Virus record (IMG/VR): IMGVR_UViG_3300030000_000017
Span: 1-43,226 of that record
Source: a virus
DNA length: 43,226 bases
Direction: 5' to 3' (one strand)
Part shown: positions 13,301 to 23,507 of the stretch, in pieces
How the letters are laid out: every line of letters begins with the position of its first letter
Numbering within the stretch: the stretch's first letter is position 1
Translations under genes and position numbers: made by a program
Notes under the pieces: generated by a model
Databases searched by the model: none
What the model was told of the DNA's origin: nothing
What the model saw: only the letters and a program-made list of their open reading frames with translations

Positions 13301-15836
13301 TAACATAATCGTCAACAGATAAAGAAATAAATGGTGCGTGTAAATTTTTATTTAATGTAAATAGTGATAACTTATGATAGTATTCAGCCTTTTCACCTTT
13401 TAATAATTCTTCAACTAACTTTCTTTTTTCATTAAGTTTAGATTGAATATCACCTTTACCTACTTCATTTTTATTTACACTTTTATCATCTTTTTCAGTT
13501 TGTACATTTTCTAATTGAGTAGTAAGATCTACAATATCTCCAATTAATTGAGTAAAATCTGATTTTACAAAAGAATCAGTTCCGTTTTTCTTTAAATCAG
13601 CAATTCTAATATCATCAACAATTGCTTTTCTAATAACAGATTCATCATCTTCTTTTATGTTTTCAAGATTTAAAATTCTATCAGCATTTTGAATATATGC
13701 TTTAGTAGCATTAGCAATAACATCAGCTTGACTCATTCCACTATCACCATCTTTAGCTAGATAAATTTGTTTACCATCTACATTAGTTGTAACTGGAGAT
13801 AAATCAGTACTTCCAAATCTACTTTTTTGTTTATCAATTTCTTTATATAAATCTTCTGCTTGACCATTAGCTACAAGTTGAAGTACATTATATTTTGTTT
13901 CTTGTTCAATACCGTGTCCAGATAAAATAGGTGATATAACTGAATGTTCTAATTCAAACATAGGTCCTCCAACCATACCTCCAACTAAGTTAGATACATA
14001 ACGTTCAAATCCTGATTTACTAAATACATTATCAAATCCTCCAAATGAACCTTGTTTCTTAGTAAATCCACAAGCACTCATAATATCAACAATACCTTTA
14101 GCTGCATCAGAAGCAAGTTCTTCTGAAACTTCTTCAATACCTTCAATCATTGATACTTTAAATAATTTTTCAGCTAATTGACTTTCTCCAATAGGTTGTG
14201 TAATTAAATTTTGAAATCCTTGTTTAGCTTTTGAAAATACATTCCCCAATGCTTTTTTACCAGCAATTTTATCTGTTGCAAGTAAATTAACAGCTTCTTG
14301 TGTTTCACCCATTAATTCACGAGTAACACTTCTAATTCCAGCTTTATTAACTTCTTCAGTATAACCTGTAGATTTATCTAAAAACCAGTGACCTAAATTA
14401 TTATTCTTCATTAAAGCATATTGACCTGATGCGGCTAATAATGCAGCAAAACCTGCTGTTCTATTATCATATCCTCCAGCTTTAGCATCACCATAAACAT
14501 CAGCAGATTGCGTCATAGCCATGTAACCTAAGTTTAATGTTTCAGCTAATTGTGATCGTTTATGATTTATAGATTCAAGTGTTCCAATTTTATCGTAGGC
14601 AACTTGAGCAAGACGTTCGTAGTTTTCTTTACTTCTAGTTATACCTTTTACAGCATCACCAATAGCAACATCTTGAAGAATATCTTCAGTTTGATTAGCT
14701 AATTTTGCTAAATATTCAGTCTCATGTGACTTATAAAATAAATTAGACAAACTACCAGCAGCACGTTGTTCATAGATTTGTGAAAAAGTATCTGCAACCA
14801 TACTTCCCATTTGTTCATAATTCCACATAGATTGTGAACCCGCATCTGAAATACTTCTAACATCATATTTAGAAAGATATCCTTGTGCAGTATTCATTGC
14901 TTTCCATAGTGATGTTTCATTACCTTTTTCAGTATCACCTGTAAATAATGCTTCTGCGGCTTTATAAAAAGTTGGAAGTACAGTAGCTAAACCTAATGCC
15001 ATTTTCATTCCACCATAATATACATTAACTCCAGGAATTAAATAAGGTGCAACTTGTGTAGCAAGTTTCATAGTAGTCCCAAATACAGATTTATCTTTAC
15101 CATCAGAATCAAAGAAATCTACTTTATTTAATTTAGAACCATCAACAGTAATTAAATCCATAGGATTTACTATTTGTTTACCATATACTTCACGTTTACC
15201 AAGTGTTTCAATATAAAGATTTCCATCTTTATCATATTTCCAATCACCTTTTTTATGATTTACATGTCTTTTTGTCATAGGATCTATATCAGCACCATCT
15301 TCATCCCACTGAGCATAAACCATTGTAGGTCCCACTAAAGAACCCATTAAACCCATGTCATTAGCTGATTTATCTAATCATTGTTTAGATTCAGAATCAT
15401 ATACTTTTGATTGTTGAGCTAATTCTCTTAAAGATAAATCAGATACATCAATACTATTTATTCCAGTTTTACTATATAATTGTTTAAACGGATTATAATC
15501 CTTAGTTATAACTGGAGCTACATCTGCACGTAATGCTCCTTTTGGAGCAGTAAAATCTGTTGGATCATATTCTAACGCTTTAGCTAAAGCTTTATCATTT
15601 CCTAGGTCATTATACAACGACGCAGCTTTTTGATAAGCTGCGTTGAAGGTTTTGTCATCGAATTTACCAGATGCATCTTTAAACATCGATTGAACTTTAT
15701 CTAATTTTTTATAATCGTCCATAGGTAATAGTTGAGTATTACTTGGAACAACATTAGAACTAGCTAAATCGAATAAATTTAAATCTGGTTTCTGCACTAA
15801 TGCAGAAAATATATCATTTGGTTTTGTAATTTCCAT
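7389..15836 (-). CDS. Giant virion protein with embedded SF1 helicase domain
   Basis: This 2815-aa protein is assembled by reading seven or more TGA codons as Trp (8433, 10998, 11721, 12279, 13023, 13029, 15378); it ends in TAA at 7389. Residues 1-1650 are mostly helical and of unknown function, with a hydrophobic Gly/Ala-rich segment near residues 255-290. A superfamily 1 helicase/ATPase core follows: Walker A GSAGTGKTT (residue 1727, 10632-10658), motif Ia-like ALAPTPKTL, Walker B VMIDEMSQL (Asp1856-Glu1857), motif III GDNLQ, motif V NVQGEEFDQVVIL (about 2022) and motif VI TLVTRSK (about 2046). The order and spacing fit UvrD/RecD-type enzymes. About 750 unassigned residues follow. The gene lies directly upstream of the virion RNA polymerase (7-bp gap), so it is probably virion cargo injected with it. 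A role in opening DNA for early transcription or in genome entry is inference. Homologous large genes flank the polymerase in other crAss-like phages. Confidence 0.85.
15789..15808 (-). other. Start-proximal hairpin, helicase gene
   Basis: Perfect 8-bp inverted repeat TTTCTGCA-CTAA-TGCAGAAA lies 29-48 nt inside the 2815-aa gene. It belongs to a series of hairpins at similar offsets (see findings). Confidence 0.6.
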
Positions 15837-15844
15837 ATTATTGT

Positions 15845-17698
15845 TTATTTACTATTGAAAAAACTGAAATCAGCTTTAACTTGTGGAGTTTCATATTTTT
15901 GCAGATCTACTCTAGCATCTGTTAAGTTTTGTTGTTTATTCTGCATATGACCTGCAATTGAAGCAGCATATATAGAAGCATCTCGTTTATATGGAACTGC
16001 AATCATTCCTTTATAATAAGTGGTTGTCATATCAGTTCAACCAGTAGGAGCCTTAACTTTATTATCTTTTCATACTGTTTTTAAAGCATCTGATACAGTA
16101 TCTTGTTCTTTACTGTCCAAGGCTTTAACTTCAGAATTATTATCTGCTTCAGAAGCACCTTCAGCAGTATAACCATACATTATTAAGAATGGTTTTATAT
16201 TATTGTTTTCTCGTACTACAAAATCATTACCAACTTGAACATATCCAAATCCATGACGTTTGTAATAATCATTGATTATAGCAGGAGACCAATCATTTTT
16301 ATGTTTTTCAATTTCTGATTGAACTTCATTAAATTGTTTAAGTGCATTATAATTAACAGTACCATCATTATTAGACGGCATATATACTTTAGCAGCAGTT
16401 CCACCATCATAAATAATATCATTAGCGCCTTTCATTCCAATAATTTTATCACCAAATGTAGCCTTACTCATATCAACAAGAGAACCATTTTTAGAATTCA
16501 TTATATTTTTAAATGTAGTCATACCTAATGGAGTTCCATCTTCTGTAGCTAATCTTGCAGCACCTGTAACATGTAATATCATTTTCTTATTAGTTGTAAT
16601 ATCATTTCATTGCATTGGAGCTGAACCAGTTTTGCCATTATGTAATAATTCAAAAGGTGATACATTAGCTAATCCTTTTGCCGCGGCTGAAGCTTCTTCT
16701 GTAGCTCCTGGTAATTTCTCTGGAGAAATCGCAGAAGATGTTTTAGCAGTTGTATTAGTAATCAACATATCTAATATAAAATCTCTTGGATCTTTACCAC
16801 CATTAACTATAGCAGTTGCTTTTAGTTTTTGTTGAGCATGAACATCCATTGTTTTTCATAAATAGTCTAAAGCTTTATCAATATGATTTCTTTCTGAACT
16901 ATTTTCTGTAATAACTTTATAATGATCTCCAGGAGTGTTAATTATTTGATTTAAACTTTCTAAAGCAGATTGTTGTTCTTTTGTTGGACCTTTTACTGAT
17001 ACTTGTGATTTTAAAATATCATACTGTCCTTTAACTTGATCTTTAGAATAAAAATTTTCATTATGAGTATCTTCTGTTCCTAAAGAAGCAATTAAATCTT
17101 TAAGATTAGTTTTTATTTTATCTAACCCAATAGCATTATTTGCAACATCAAATATTGAATTTTGTCCTGATAATTTAGGATTATATTGTCTTTCATTTAA
17201 TAACTCTGCAACAGATAATAGTTTATATTGATCTTTGTGTTTATCGTATTCGTTAACGTTAATTGCACTAACATTTCCTTTAGCATCTTTACCATAAACC
17301 ATATCATTATTTACAGCAACTTCACCATAACCTCCTGCAGCAGTAGCTGTTTTAGCAGCTTCATCTCAAGCAGATTTACTTTGTTTAAGTTCATTAATTT
17401 TACCAACTAATCTTAATGACATTGCTCTATTATTACTTTGAGCATATGGATACATACTTCCCGAATTAGTTGATTCAATTTTAGCTAATTCAGAAACAAA
17501 TCCGTTAACATCATTTACTAAACCTTTACCCATTAAATCTTTAAATACATCATCATCTAACATAGATGAAATAGTATGTTTACTTTCTTTAGATGAACTA
17601 GATGATGAAGAAGTTGCTTGTACAGGTTGTTGTTCAATGATGGGGGTGAATGTTGCAAACCCACCCCCTTGTTGAAATTTATTTATATTATATTTCAT
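15845..17698 (-). CDS. Putative virion cargo protein, 617 aa
   Basis: I do not recognise a domain in this protein. It starts at ATG 17696-17698, which overlaps the previous TAA by one base (TAATG), and ends in TAA at 15845. Five or more in-frame TGA codons (17366, 16856, 16607, 16070, 16037) are read as Trp. The N-terminus MKYNINKFQQGGGFA has the FQxGG-type motif shared with neighbouring virion genes, followed by a Ser-rich linker. The rest is soluble and mixed helix/strand with no clear membrane segment. It lies in the block of large genes before the RNA polymerase, so it is probably a capsid-internal or ejected protein. A perfect 7-bp inverted repeat of G/C-rich sequence lies 31-57 nt inside the gene. 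Confidence 0.7.
17642..17668 (-). other. Start-proximal hairpin, 617-aa gene
   Basis: Perfect 7-bp arms GGGGGTG and CACCCCC with a 13-nt loop, 31-57 nt inside the gene. Confidence 0.55.
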
Positions 17699-20600
17699 TA
17701 TTTTGCATTTACTTTCTTATTGTTTGATGCTATTGTCTCATAAAATAATTTATCTGAATCTAAAGCATTTGTTTCAGTTTGACTCAAATCTATATTATGT
17801 TTATCCACAGGATTATTAACACTATGAATTACTTTATAAAATTGTTTTCTGTCTGCTTCTACTTTTTTAGCTATTTGTCCACCTTTCTTTAAAGATTGTC
17901 CGTACATCATAGCCATTTGAATATTTTTTAAACGTTCATTAAATGGTTTAATTTGAGATTCTTTAGCTTTAAGAGCAGTTTGTCATTTAGCATAATCAGA
18001 TGATTTTTCCCAATCAATAGGAGTTATTCCAGGAGTTTTCATTTGAGTATCATAATTCTTTCTAAATGAATTATTAGTTTCATCAGCTAATGTATTATAC
18101 TCTTCACCTAATTGTTTATATTTAGGATCTTGTAAAATATTAAACATTCCAGTTTGACCTTCACGTTGTTTTTTCATTATATCGTTTTTCTGATTAGCTA
18201 ATAATAGAACATTAAGAGCTGTATTCTGAGCTGAACTTTGAAGCGCATTTATTCCGTGGATTTTTCCAAATGCGTTAGCGGCTAAACCTCTATTCTTACC
18301 AAGAACTTCAGTATTATATTTAGCGGTATTAGCGTTCATTTGTAATTGTTGTCCACGCATTTGATCAAGTCTTTGAGTATCTGCCATTTGAGCTTTATCT
18401 TTTAAAATATTACCTTGATTAATTCCAGATAATCTAACACTAAATCCTTTATCAATGTCAGCAGTTGAAGCAGCCATTCTAGCAGTTTTACTGTTAACAG
18501 CAGCAGCTTGTTTGTCAGCTTCTAAAGTATGTGGTCTATCAGCTCTAATATAAGTATTTGACATATAAGGTAATGTGTACATACTATCTGCAACACCTTT
18601 CCTTTGAGCATTTCCAATATCTTTATTAGTTCTAACTGTATTTAAATACATTGCTGTATTTAATAAATCAACTTTATTAAGTTTAGGAAATTTAATTCCT
18701 TCACTTTGTTTATTAACTGTTGTTCCAGATTGTGTAGTTGGTGTAGTTGTGTTTCCAAATAAATTAGTTGGAAGTTTTACTGCGGCAACATCAAATCCTT
18801 TATTTTTAGGTTCTAATCTTGTAGCAGATTCATTAAATTTATTAGTCATATAATTATGATATGGACCATATTTATTATCAGTAGCTAATCCTTTAACTTG
18901 TGCTAAATCTTTTACTGATACATTACTTCCAGCAGATTGAATAAATTTATTTAAATCTTCTTTATTTCTAGCTAACCAATTTTCATCAAGACCATTAACA
19001 AAATTAGTGTATTCAGGAGTATACCCTCCATCTTTAGTTTGCCATGTAGATACATCTTTTAAATCACTATAAGGTAAATAATTACCTGAACCTGGATGTT
19101 TATATGTAGTATTAGCTGTTGGTGCAACTGTAACTTTAGGTGCAATAGTACCAACTAATTTAGTAGGAACAATTGGTTTATTAATAACAGGTGCAGATAT
19201 AATAGGTTGTTTTGTAGAATCAGGCAATGTCATAGATTGACCTTTATTATTAGTAAATGTATGACCAGAAGCTCCGATTGTTTCATTAGTAAATCCAGCC
19301 TTTCTAAGTTTACCTTCTTTTAAAGCTTTATCTAATACAGAAAAATCCATTTTAAATGCTCCACCTTGTTGGAATTGTATAACTCCACCTTCTTTATGTT
19401 CTACCATATTTTTATTATATTTGTTTCAGGCTTTGTTTAAACTTATTTTTCTTTTATAATCAGTGGCTTTATTAGCTCTATCTAATCCAAGAATAGCTTT
19501 TACTTTAGGATCTTTAAGTTTTTCTAAATTCTTTTGTTCACCTTGACGTAATTTACTAATAGCACTTTCTTGGAATTTCTTACCATATCAAGAACGTGGA
19601 TCAGATTCTTCTTTTATAACTCGTTCTGATTTAGCTTTGTTATCATTCATACCCGTAACCTTAGCTACTTTACCTTTAATACCTAACCAACCTTTATCAA
19701 TTTTAGCAGCTTTTTTAGCTTCATCAAGAGTTTCTATTTCAGCTTTAAGTTTAGAAATAGCACCTTCATCAGGAGTTTCTTTTGCATTTAAAGCATCTAA
19801 TACTGATTTTTTAGGTGCAATTACTTTATCAAAATGTTCATTAATTGCAACTTCTGGATCAGTTCCTTTAGGAATTGTAATTTTAGATTCAACACCTTCT
19901 GGTACATTCTTTAATTTAAAGTCCGTACTAGCTTCTTGTGTTTGAATTTTAGTAGTTCCAGCGTGTACTTGTGCTAAATTATATAAACCTTTAACAGCTT
20001 GCACACCATGTACTAAACCTCTAGCATCTTGAATAGAAACATTTCCTAATCCACCTTCTTCTATATCTTGTGCAGTTTGTCTAGCAGCTGTTCCAGCATT
20101 TACTAAACCATAACCTAAAAATGCAGGTTTTGCTAATTTTGCAGCTTTTGATACTATTGATGATGCTGGTTTGAATGCTCCTTTTACTAAAGCTTTAGTT
20201 TCTGGAATTCCATATTTAGCAATTTTAGCAACTTTTTCAACTTCACTTAAACCCTCAGCTGATTTTACAATAGCTTTAGCTCTATTTAAATTTAATAATT
20301 CTTTACCTACTAATTCAACACCTTCTGCATCTTTAATTGCAGTTTTTGCAATTTTAAGAATATGTTCAGCCTTTTCAGCTTTAGTTGCAAGTTTAGCTAT
20401 TTCAATACCTGTTTTAGCACCTTTTAAACCAAGTTTAGCAGATGCTGCTCCTGGAATTAATGATAATGCTGTAAATCCTAAATTCAATGCAGCATTTCCA
20501 GCAGTTTCTCCAAATCCATGTCCACGTAATATATCTGAACCTAATGTTGCAGCTGTTGATGTTAAACCTCCTGCAAGTCCGGCAGCGGTTCCACCTAAAC

Positions 20601-21606
20601 TTACAACATCTCCACCTAATGCAATAGCATCTAAATAATCTGCTGTAGATCCTTTTCCAGATAACATATCTCCAACTTTACCACTACCTGTAGCAGTTGG
20701 TTTTTCTTTTGGATGAAAATAAGTTGTAGTTGTTTTACGAATATATGCTTGTGGTTTATGTGGTGTTGGTACTACTGGTGCAGTTTTTGCAGCAGTTGCT
20801 GCTGTTAAAGCAGCTGCATCATCAGCAGCTTTCTTTTCTGCATCTAATTCAGTTTGTGTTTTTGGTGGAATCAAATAATCATTCATTTTCCAACCTAATG
20901 CATATGCTTTCTCAGTTACTTTATCCCAATTAGGATTTGGTTCACTTAAAGCAAGTTTTAATGCCTGAGCATTATCGTAATCTTTATAATCGTAAGAATC
21001 TTTATTCTTAGTGTAATCATTTAAATAATCATCAACTCCTTCTTTTGCCCAACCTAATACTCTAGCTTTTCTTTCATCATTAGTTTTGAAAGTATTTAAA
21101 TGTGTAGCAAGTGCATTAACATCATCATGATAATGTTTATTTGATACAATATTAGTTAAACCTTGTACTTCTTTTGAATACCCTGTTTGCGCTGTTGGAG
21201 TTGTAGTAGAATTTGTTGACTCTATGTGTGTTCTTAGTGCATTCATTGCTGAACTAAGTGATTCTTTATCAGCATCATTACCTCTAATCTTAACACCTAA
21301 TCCTAACATATCTTTACTAAGAGGTTCGTCATGACCTGTTCAGTTGAATTTCTTTAATTCTTCTGGAAGTTGAGATGTGTCAATACTATATGTTTGATCT
21401 GGATTAAATTTTAAAGCTTTATCCATAGCTCCACTTTTTACAAGAGCAGCTACTTGATCGTAAGCAGGCTTAGCTCTTCTAGCTTCTTTAGAAGACATCG
21501 AATACAAATTATCGTATAATGCCTTTTCTACCTGAGAATAATCTTTTGGAGTATTATTTGGATCAGGAGCTTTACTTCCCGTTTGTAATTTTCTTACTAA
21601 TGCCAT
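17698..21606 (-). CDS. Large Ala/Lys-rich putative ejected virion protein, 1302 aa
   Basis: This reading frame runs from ATG 21606 to TAA 17698 through TGA-encoded Trp at 21340, 19588, 19426 and 17983, among others. The N-terminus is MALVRKLQTGSKAP. Residues about 315-390 form a long run of Gly/Ala/Leu/Val, which could insert into a membrane, and are followed by Lys/Ala-rich amphipathic helices. Such composition is common in phage ejection or tape-measure-like proteins. At residue 734 an internal Met is followed by KEGGVIQFQQGGAFKMD, almost the same as the N-terminal motif of the next gene, as if two proteins had been fused or a processing site lies there. The C-terminal 570 residues are Gln/Asn/Lys-rich and polar. 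It follows a terminator and begins the block of giant genes that ends with the RNA polymerase. No named family recognised. Virion cargo is the best guess from context. Confidence 0.7.
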
Positions 21607-21633
21607 GTTTATAATTTTTTTAAATTAAACAAT

Positions 21634-21667
21634 AAAAGGGAAACAGGTTTTTTACTGCTTCCCTTTT
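21634..21667 (-). terminator. Intrinsic terminator after the small virion genes
   Basis: A 9-bp stem AAAAGGGAA/TTCCCTTTT continues past one A/C mismatch into CAG/CTG, with loop GTTTTTTA. On the minus strand it is followed by a T-rich tail. It lies in the 70-bp gap between the 98-aa gene and the 1302-aa gene and probably ends or reduces transcription there. No TAnnTTTG box is seen in the remainder of the gap. Confidence 0.75.
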
Positions 21668-21676
21668 AAGGTAGGC

Positions 21677-21973
21677 TTATTTTCTGCCCACGAATACTAG
21701 TTTACCGCCTTTTCTTTGGTAAGTAGGTTGACCTTGTGCTTCTGGAGCTCCACCTTGTTCACCTTGTGCACCTTGAAGCATTTGCATGATCATTTGTGCT
21801 AACATAGCAGCTGCTTCTGGTCCTAATTGTTGAACAATTTGTTGTGCCATTTGAGCAACTTGTTCTTCTGCTCCACCACCTTGTTGTCCACCTTCTGCAG
21901 GTGCTGCTGCCGGAGCTGCACCTTGTTCTGGAGCAGGAGCTGCTCCACCTTCTTGTAAAAATTTTACTTTCAT
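21677..21973 (-). CDS. Ala/Gly/Gln-rich small virion-associated protein, 98 aa
   Basis: This is a low-complexity protein: MKVKFLQEGGAAPAPEQG leads into Ala, Pro, Gly, Gln and Glu repeats, then an amphipathic Met/Gln/Ala helix (residues about 35-65) and a basic end with KGGKLVFVGRK. It contains no Trp. TAA is at 21677 and the gene starts 8 bp after the DUF192 gene stop. The LQEGG sequence near the N-terminus matches the motif in neighbouring virion genes. Similar short Ala/Gln-rich proteins occur in this position in other crAss-like phages. Function unknown. An intrinsic terminator follows directly. Confidence 0.72.
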   Translation of the reverse strand: MKVKFLQEGGAAPAPEQGAAPAAAPAEGGQQGGGAEEQVAQMAQQIVQQLGPEAAAMLAQMIMQMLQGAQGEQGGAPEAQGQPTYQRKGGKLVFVGRK

Positions 21974-21981
21974 TTTAATTA

Positions 21982-22560
21982 TTAATTTTTGGATTTTACA
22001 TATTCAGGATCAGTTTCAGACTGTACCTGTAAAAACTTAAACATTCTTTTACCTAATGTTTTGTAATCATTATCATTATTAGTTATTGCAGCTTTTTTCG
22101 CAAACTTAATTAATGTTTTAGTATGTGTCCGACTAAATATTCTTTCACCACCAACTAATTCCATTTGAGAATTTCCTTCTGCATCTAACACGTGCATTTT
22201 ATCTGATTTTAGTTTATTATCAGGTTTGAATTCTAGTTCATCACCTTCTTTAACTCCAGAATCTTTGTTTAATTCTAACACATACATCACATTTTGTTCT
22301 GTGATTAAGTCTTCTGATTCAGGTACTCCTTCATGAACTGATATAACGTTCATTTCTTCATCTATAAAAATTATATCTAATGGAATATGAGTATCTTTCA
22401 TATAGAAAGAAATCTCATCAGGCTCATTAAATATAAATAACATTCCTTCGTTTTCAGGTAATTCAGTTACACCTTGTAATCCTTTATCATGATCTTCATC
22501 AGATTCAGCAAGTTTAACCGTATATTCTTTATTACCAATCTCTATTTTTATTTCTTTCAT
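21982..22560 (-). CDS. DUF192 family protein, 192 aa
   Basis: Residues 1-100 match the DUF192 fold: the segments KGLQGVTELPENEGMLFIF and FYMKDTHIPLDIIFID are the family signature, seen in bacterial, archaeal and crAss-like phage proteins. The function of the family is not established. The C-terminal 90 residues are an extension with FSRTHTKTLIKFAKKA. There is no signal peptide, unlike many bacterial DUF192 proteins, and no Trp. The start ATG overlaps the end of the 86-aa gene by 13 bases. A DUF192 gene among virion genes is typical of crAss-like phages. Confidence 0.88.
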   Translation of the reverse strand: MKEIKIEIGNKEYTVKLAESDEDHDKGLQGVTELPENEGMLFIFNEPDEISFYMKDTHIPLDIIFIDEEMNVISVHEGVPESEDLITEQNVMYVLELNKDSGVKEGDELEFKPDNKLKSDKMHVLDAEGNSQMELVGGERIFSRTHTKTLIKFAKKAAITNNDNDYKTLGKRMFKFLQVQSETDPEYVKSKN

Positions 22561-22808
22561 TTGGTTAATATCTCAGGGATAATACTATTTAAAATTCCTC
22601 CATTTTCATGATGTCATTTTTTTGCATTTTGAGCAAAAATTGCACGTTTCTTCGTTAATGGATTTTTACTATGTGTAAGTTCTTCTGTAGATTTTCCAGT
22701 TTTCTTTTTAGTTGCAGTAAATTTTCCTTTATTTGCAGGATTAATATGAATACCACCCGATTTAAAACTTTGGATATTATTCATTTGATTTGATATTGTA
22801 TATTTCAT
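22548..22808 (-). CDS. Small conserved crAss protein with TGA-encoded Trp in a WHH motif, 86 aa
   Basis: This basic protein contains SGGIHINPANKGKFTATKK and ends with FAQNAKKWHHENGG before a short tail. The pattern GIHI-P-xxGTFT and NAxKWHH is a known small crAss-like family. The Trp of WHH is TGA at 22614 and a second TGA lies at 22557; the gene ends in TAA at 22548, inside the start of the DUF192 gene. With the standard code the conserved WHH end would be lost, so this small gene is good evidence for TGA=Trp. The N-terminus has the SFKSGG variant of the FQxGG motif. The start overlaps the HNH gene by 32 bases. Confidence 0.82.
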
Positions 22809-23424
22809 AATTTTTTATATATTCATTAATTAATCGTTGAGATTTTATATCTCCATCATGAGCAATATAATGACAATATATACACAAAGTTATTCCATTA
22901 GTTTCATCAAATTCTAATGAGTTATCAATTGATTTTGGAATAATATGATGAGCATGTTGTATAGTTTTTTCAGAATTACCACAATTTTGACAAGTATAAT
23001 TATCTCGAGTTTTTACTAATTTTCCTCATTTTCTAAATGCGTCTTTTCTTCCTTCAATATGATTACATTCTTTTCATTCATAATGATTTTTACCTATTGT
23101 GTATTCTTCTGAACATTTTTTACAACAGAAATTATTTGTAGAATTAATAAGATGTTCTTTTCTATTAAAATTTGAACCACAATTAGTACATTGTATTGCT
23201 ATTATATCTGAACTTTTATTTTTAACTTTACATTCATGCGAACAAAATTTAGAATCTCTATATTCTTGAACTTCATACTCTTTATTACATTCTTCACAAA
23301 TTAATATCTTTCTTAATTTTCTAGAATTATGTGAACATTCTTGACTGCAATATTTTCTAGTTTTTATCCCTTGAAATTCAGCTCCACAATGTTCACATAT
23401 TTTAGATTCTTTCTTATAACCCAT
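22777..23424 (-). CDS. HNH homing endonuclease with three zinc-finger-like repeats, 215 aa
   Basis: The N-terminal 110 residues hold three tandem CxxC...CxxxC units (CEHC/CSQEC, CEEC/CSHEC, CTNC/CCKKC), likely zinc-binding DNA-contact modules. The C-terminal part has a classic HNH nuclease core: CxxC, HAHHIIPKSIDN, Asn, then LCIYCHYIAH. TGA codons at 23074 and 23026 are read as Trp and the stop is TAA at 22777. The gene stands between two conserved crAss virion genes and has its own promoter-like box 25 bp upstream, as expected for a free-standing homing endonuclease. It overlaps the next gene by 32 bases. Confidence 0.86.
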
Positions 23425-23445
23425 ATTTTATTTTTTGATATTATA

Positions 23446-23453
23446 CAAAAGTA
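23446..23453 (-). promoter_or_regulatory. Putative Bacteroidota-type promoter for the HNH gene
   Basis: The minus strand reads TACTTTTG, matching the TAnnTTTG -7 box of Bacteroidota sigma factors, about 22 bp from the HNH start codon. It sits in a perfect 7-bp inverted repeat (ATTATAC-aaaa-GTATAAT, 23440-23457), which could also be an operator. The -33 TTTG element is not clear. The 83-bp spacer holds nothing else that I can see. Confidence 0.5.
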
Positions 23454-23507
23454 TAATAATTTTTCCATATAATATCTATAAACTGATTAAATTTTTAATT
23501 ACAAAGA

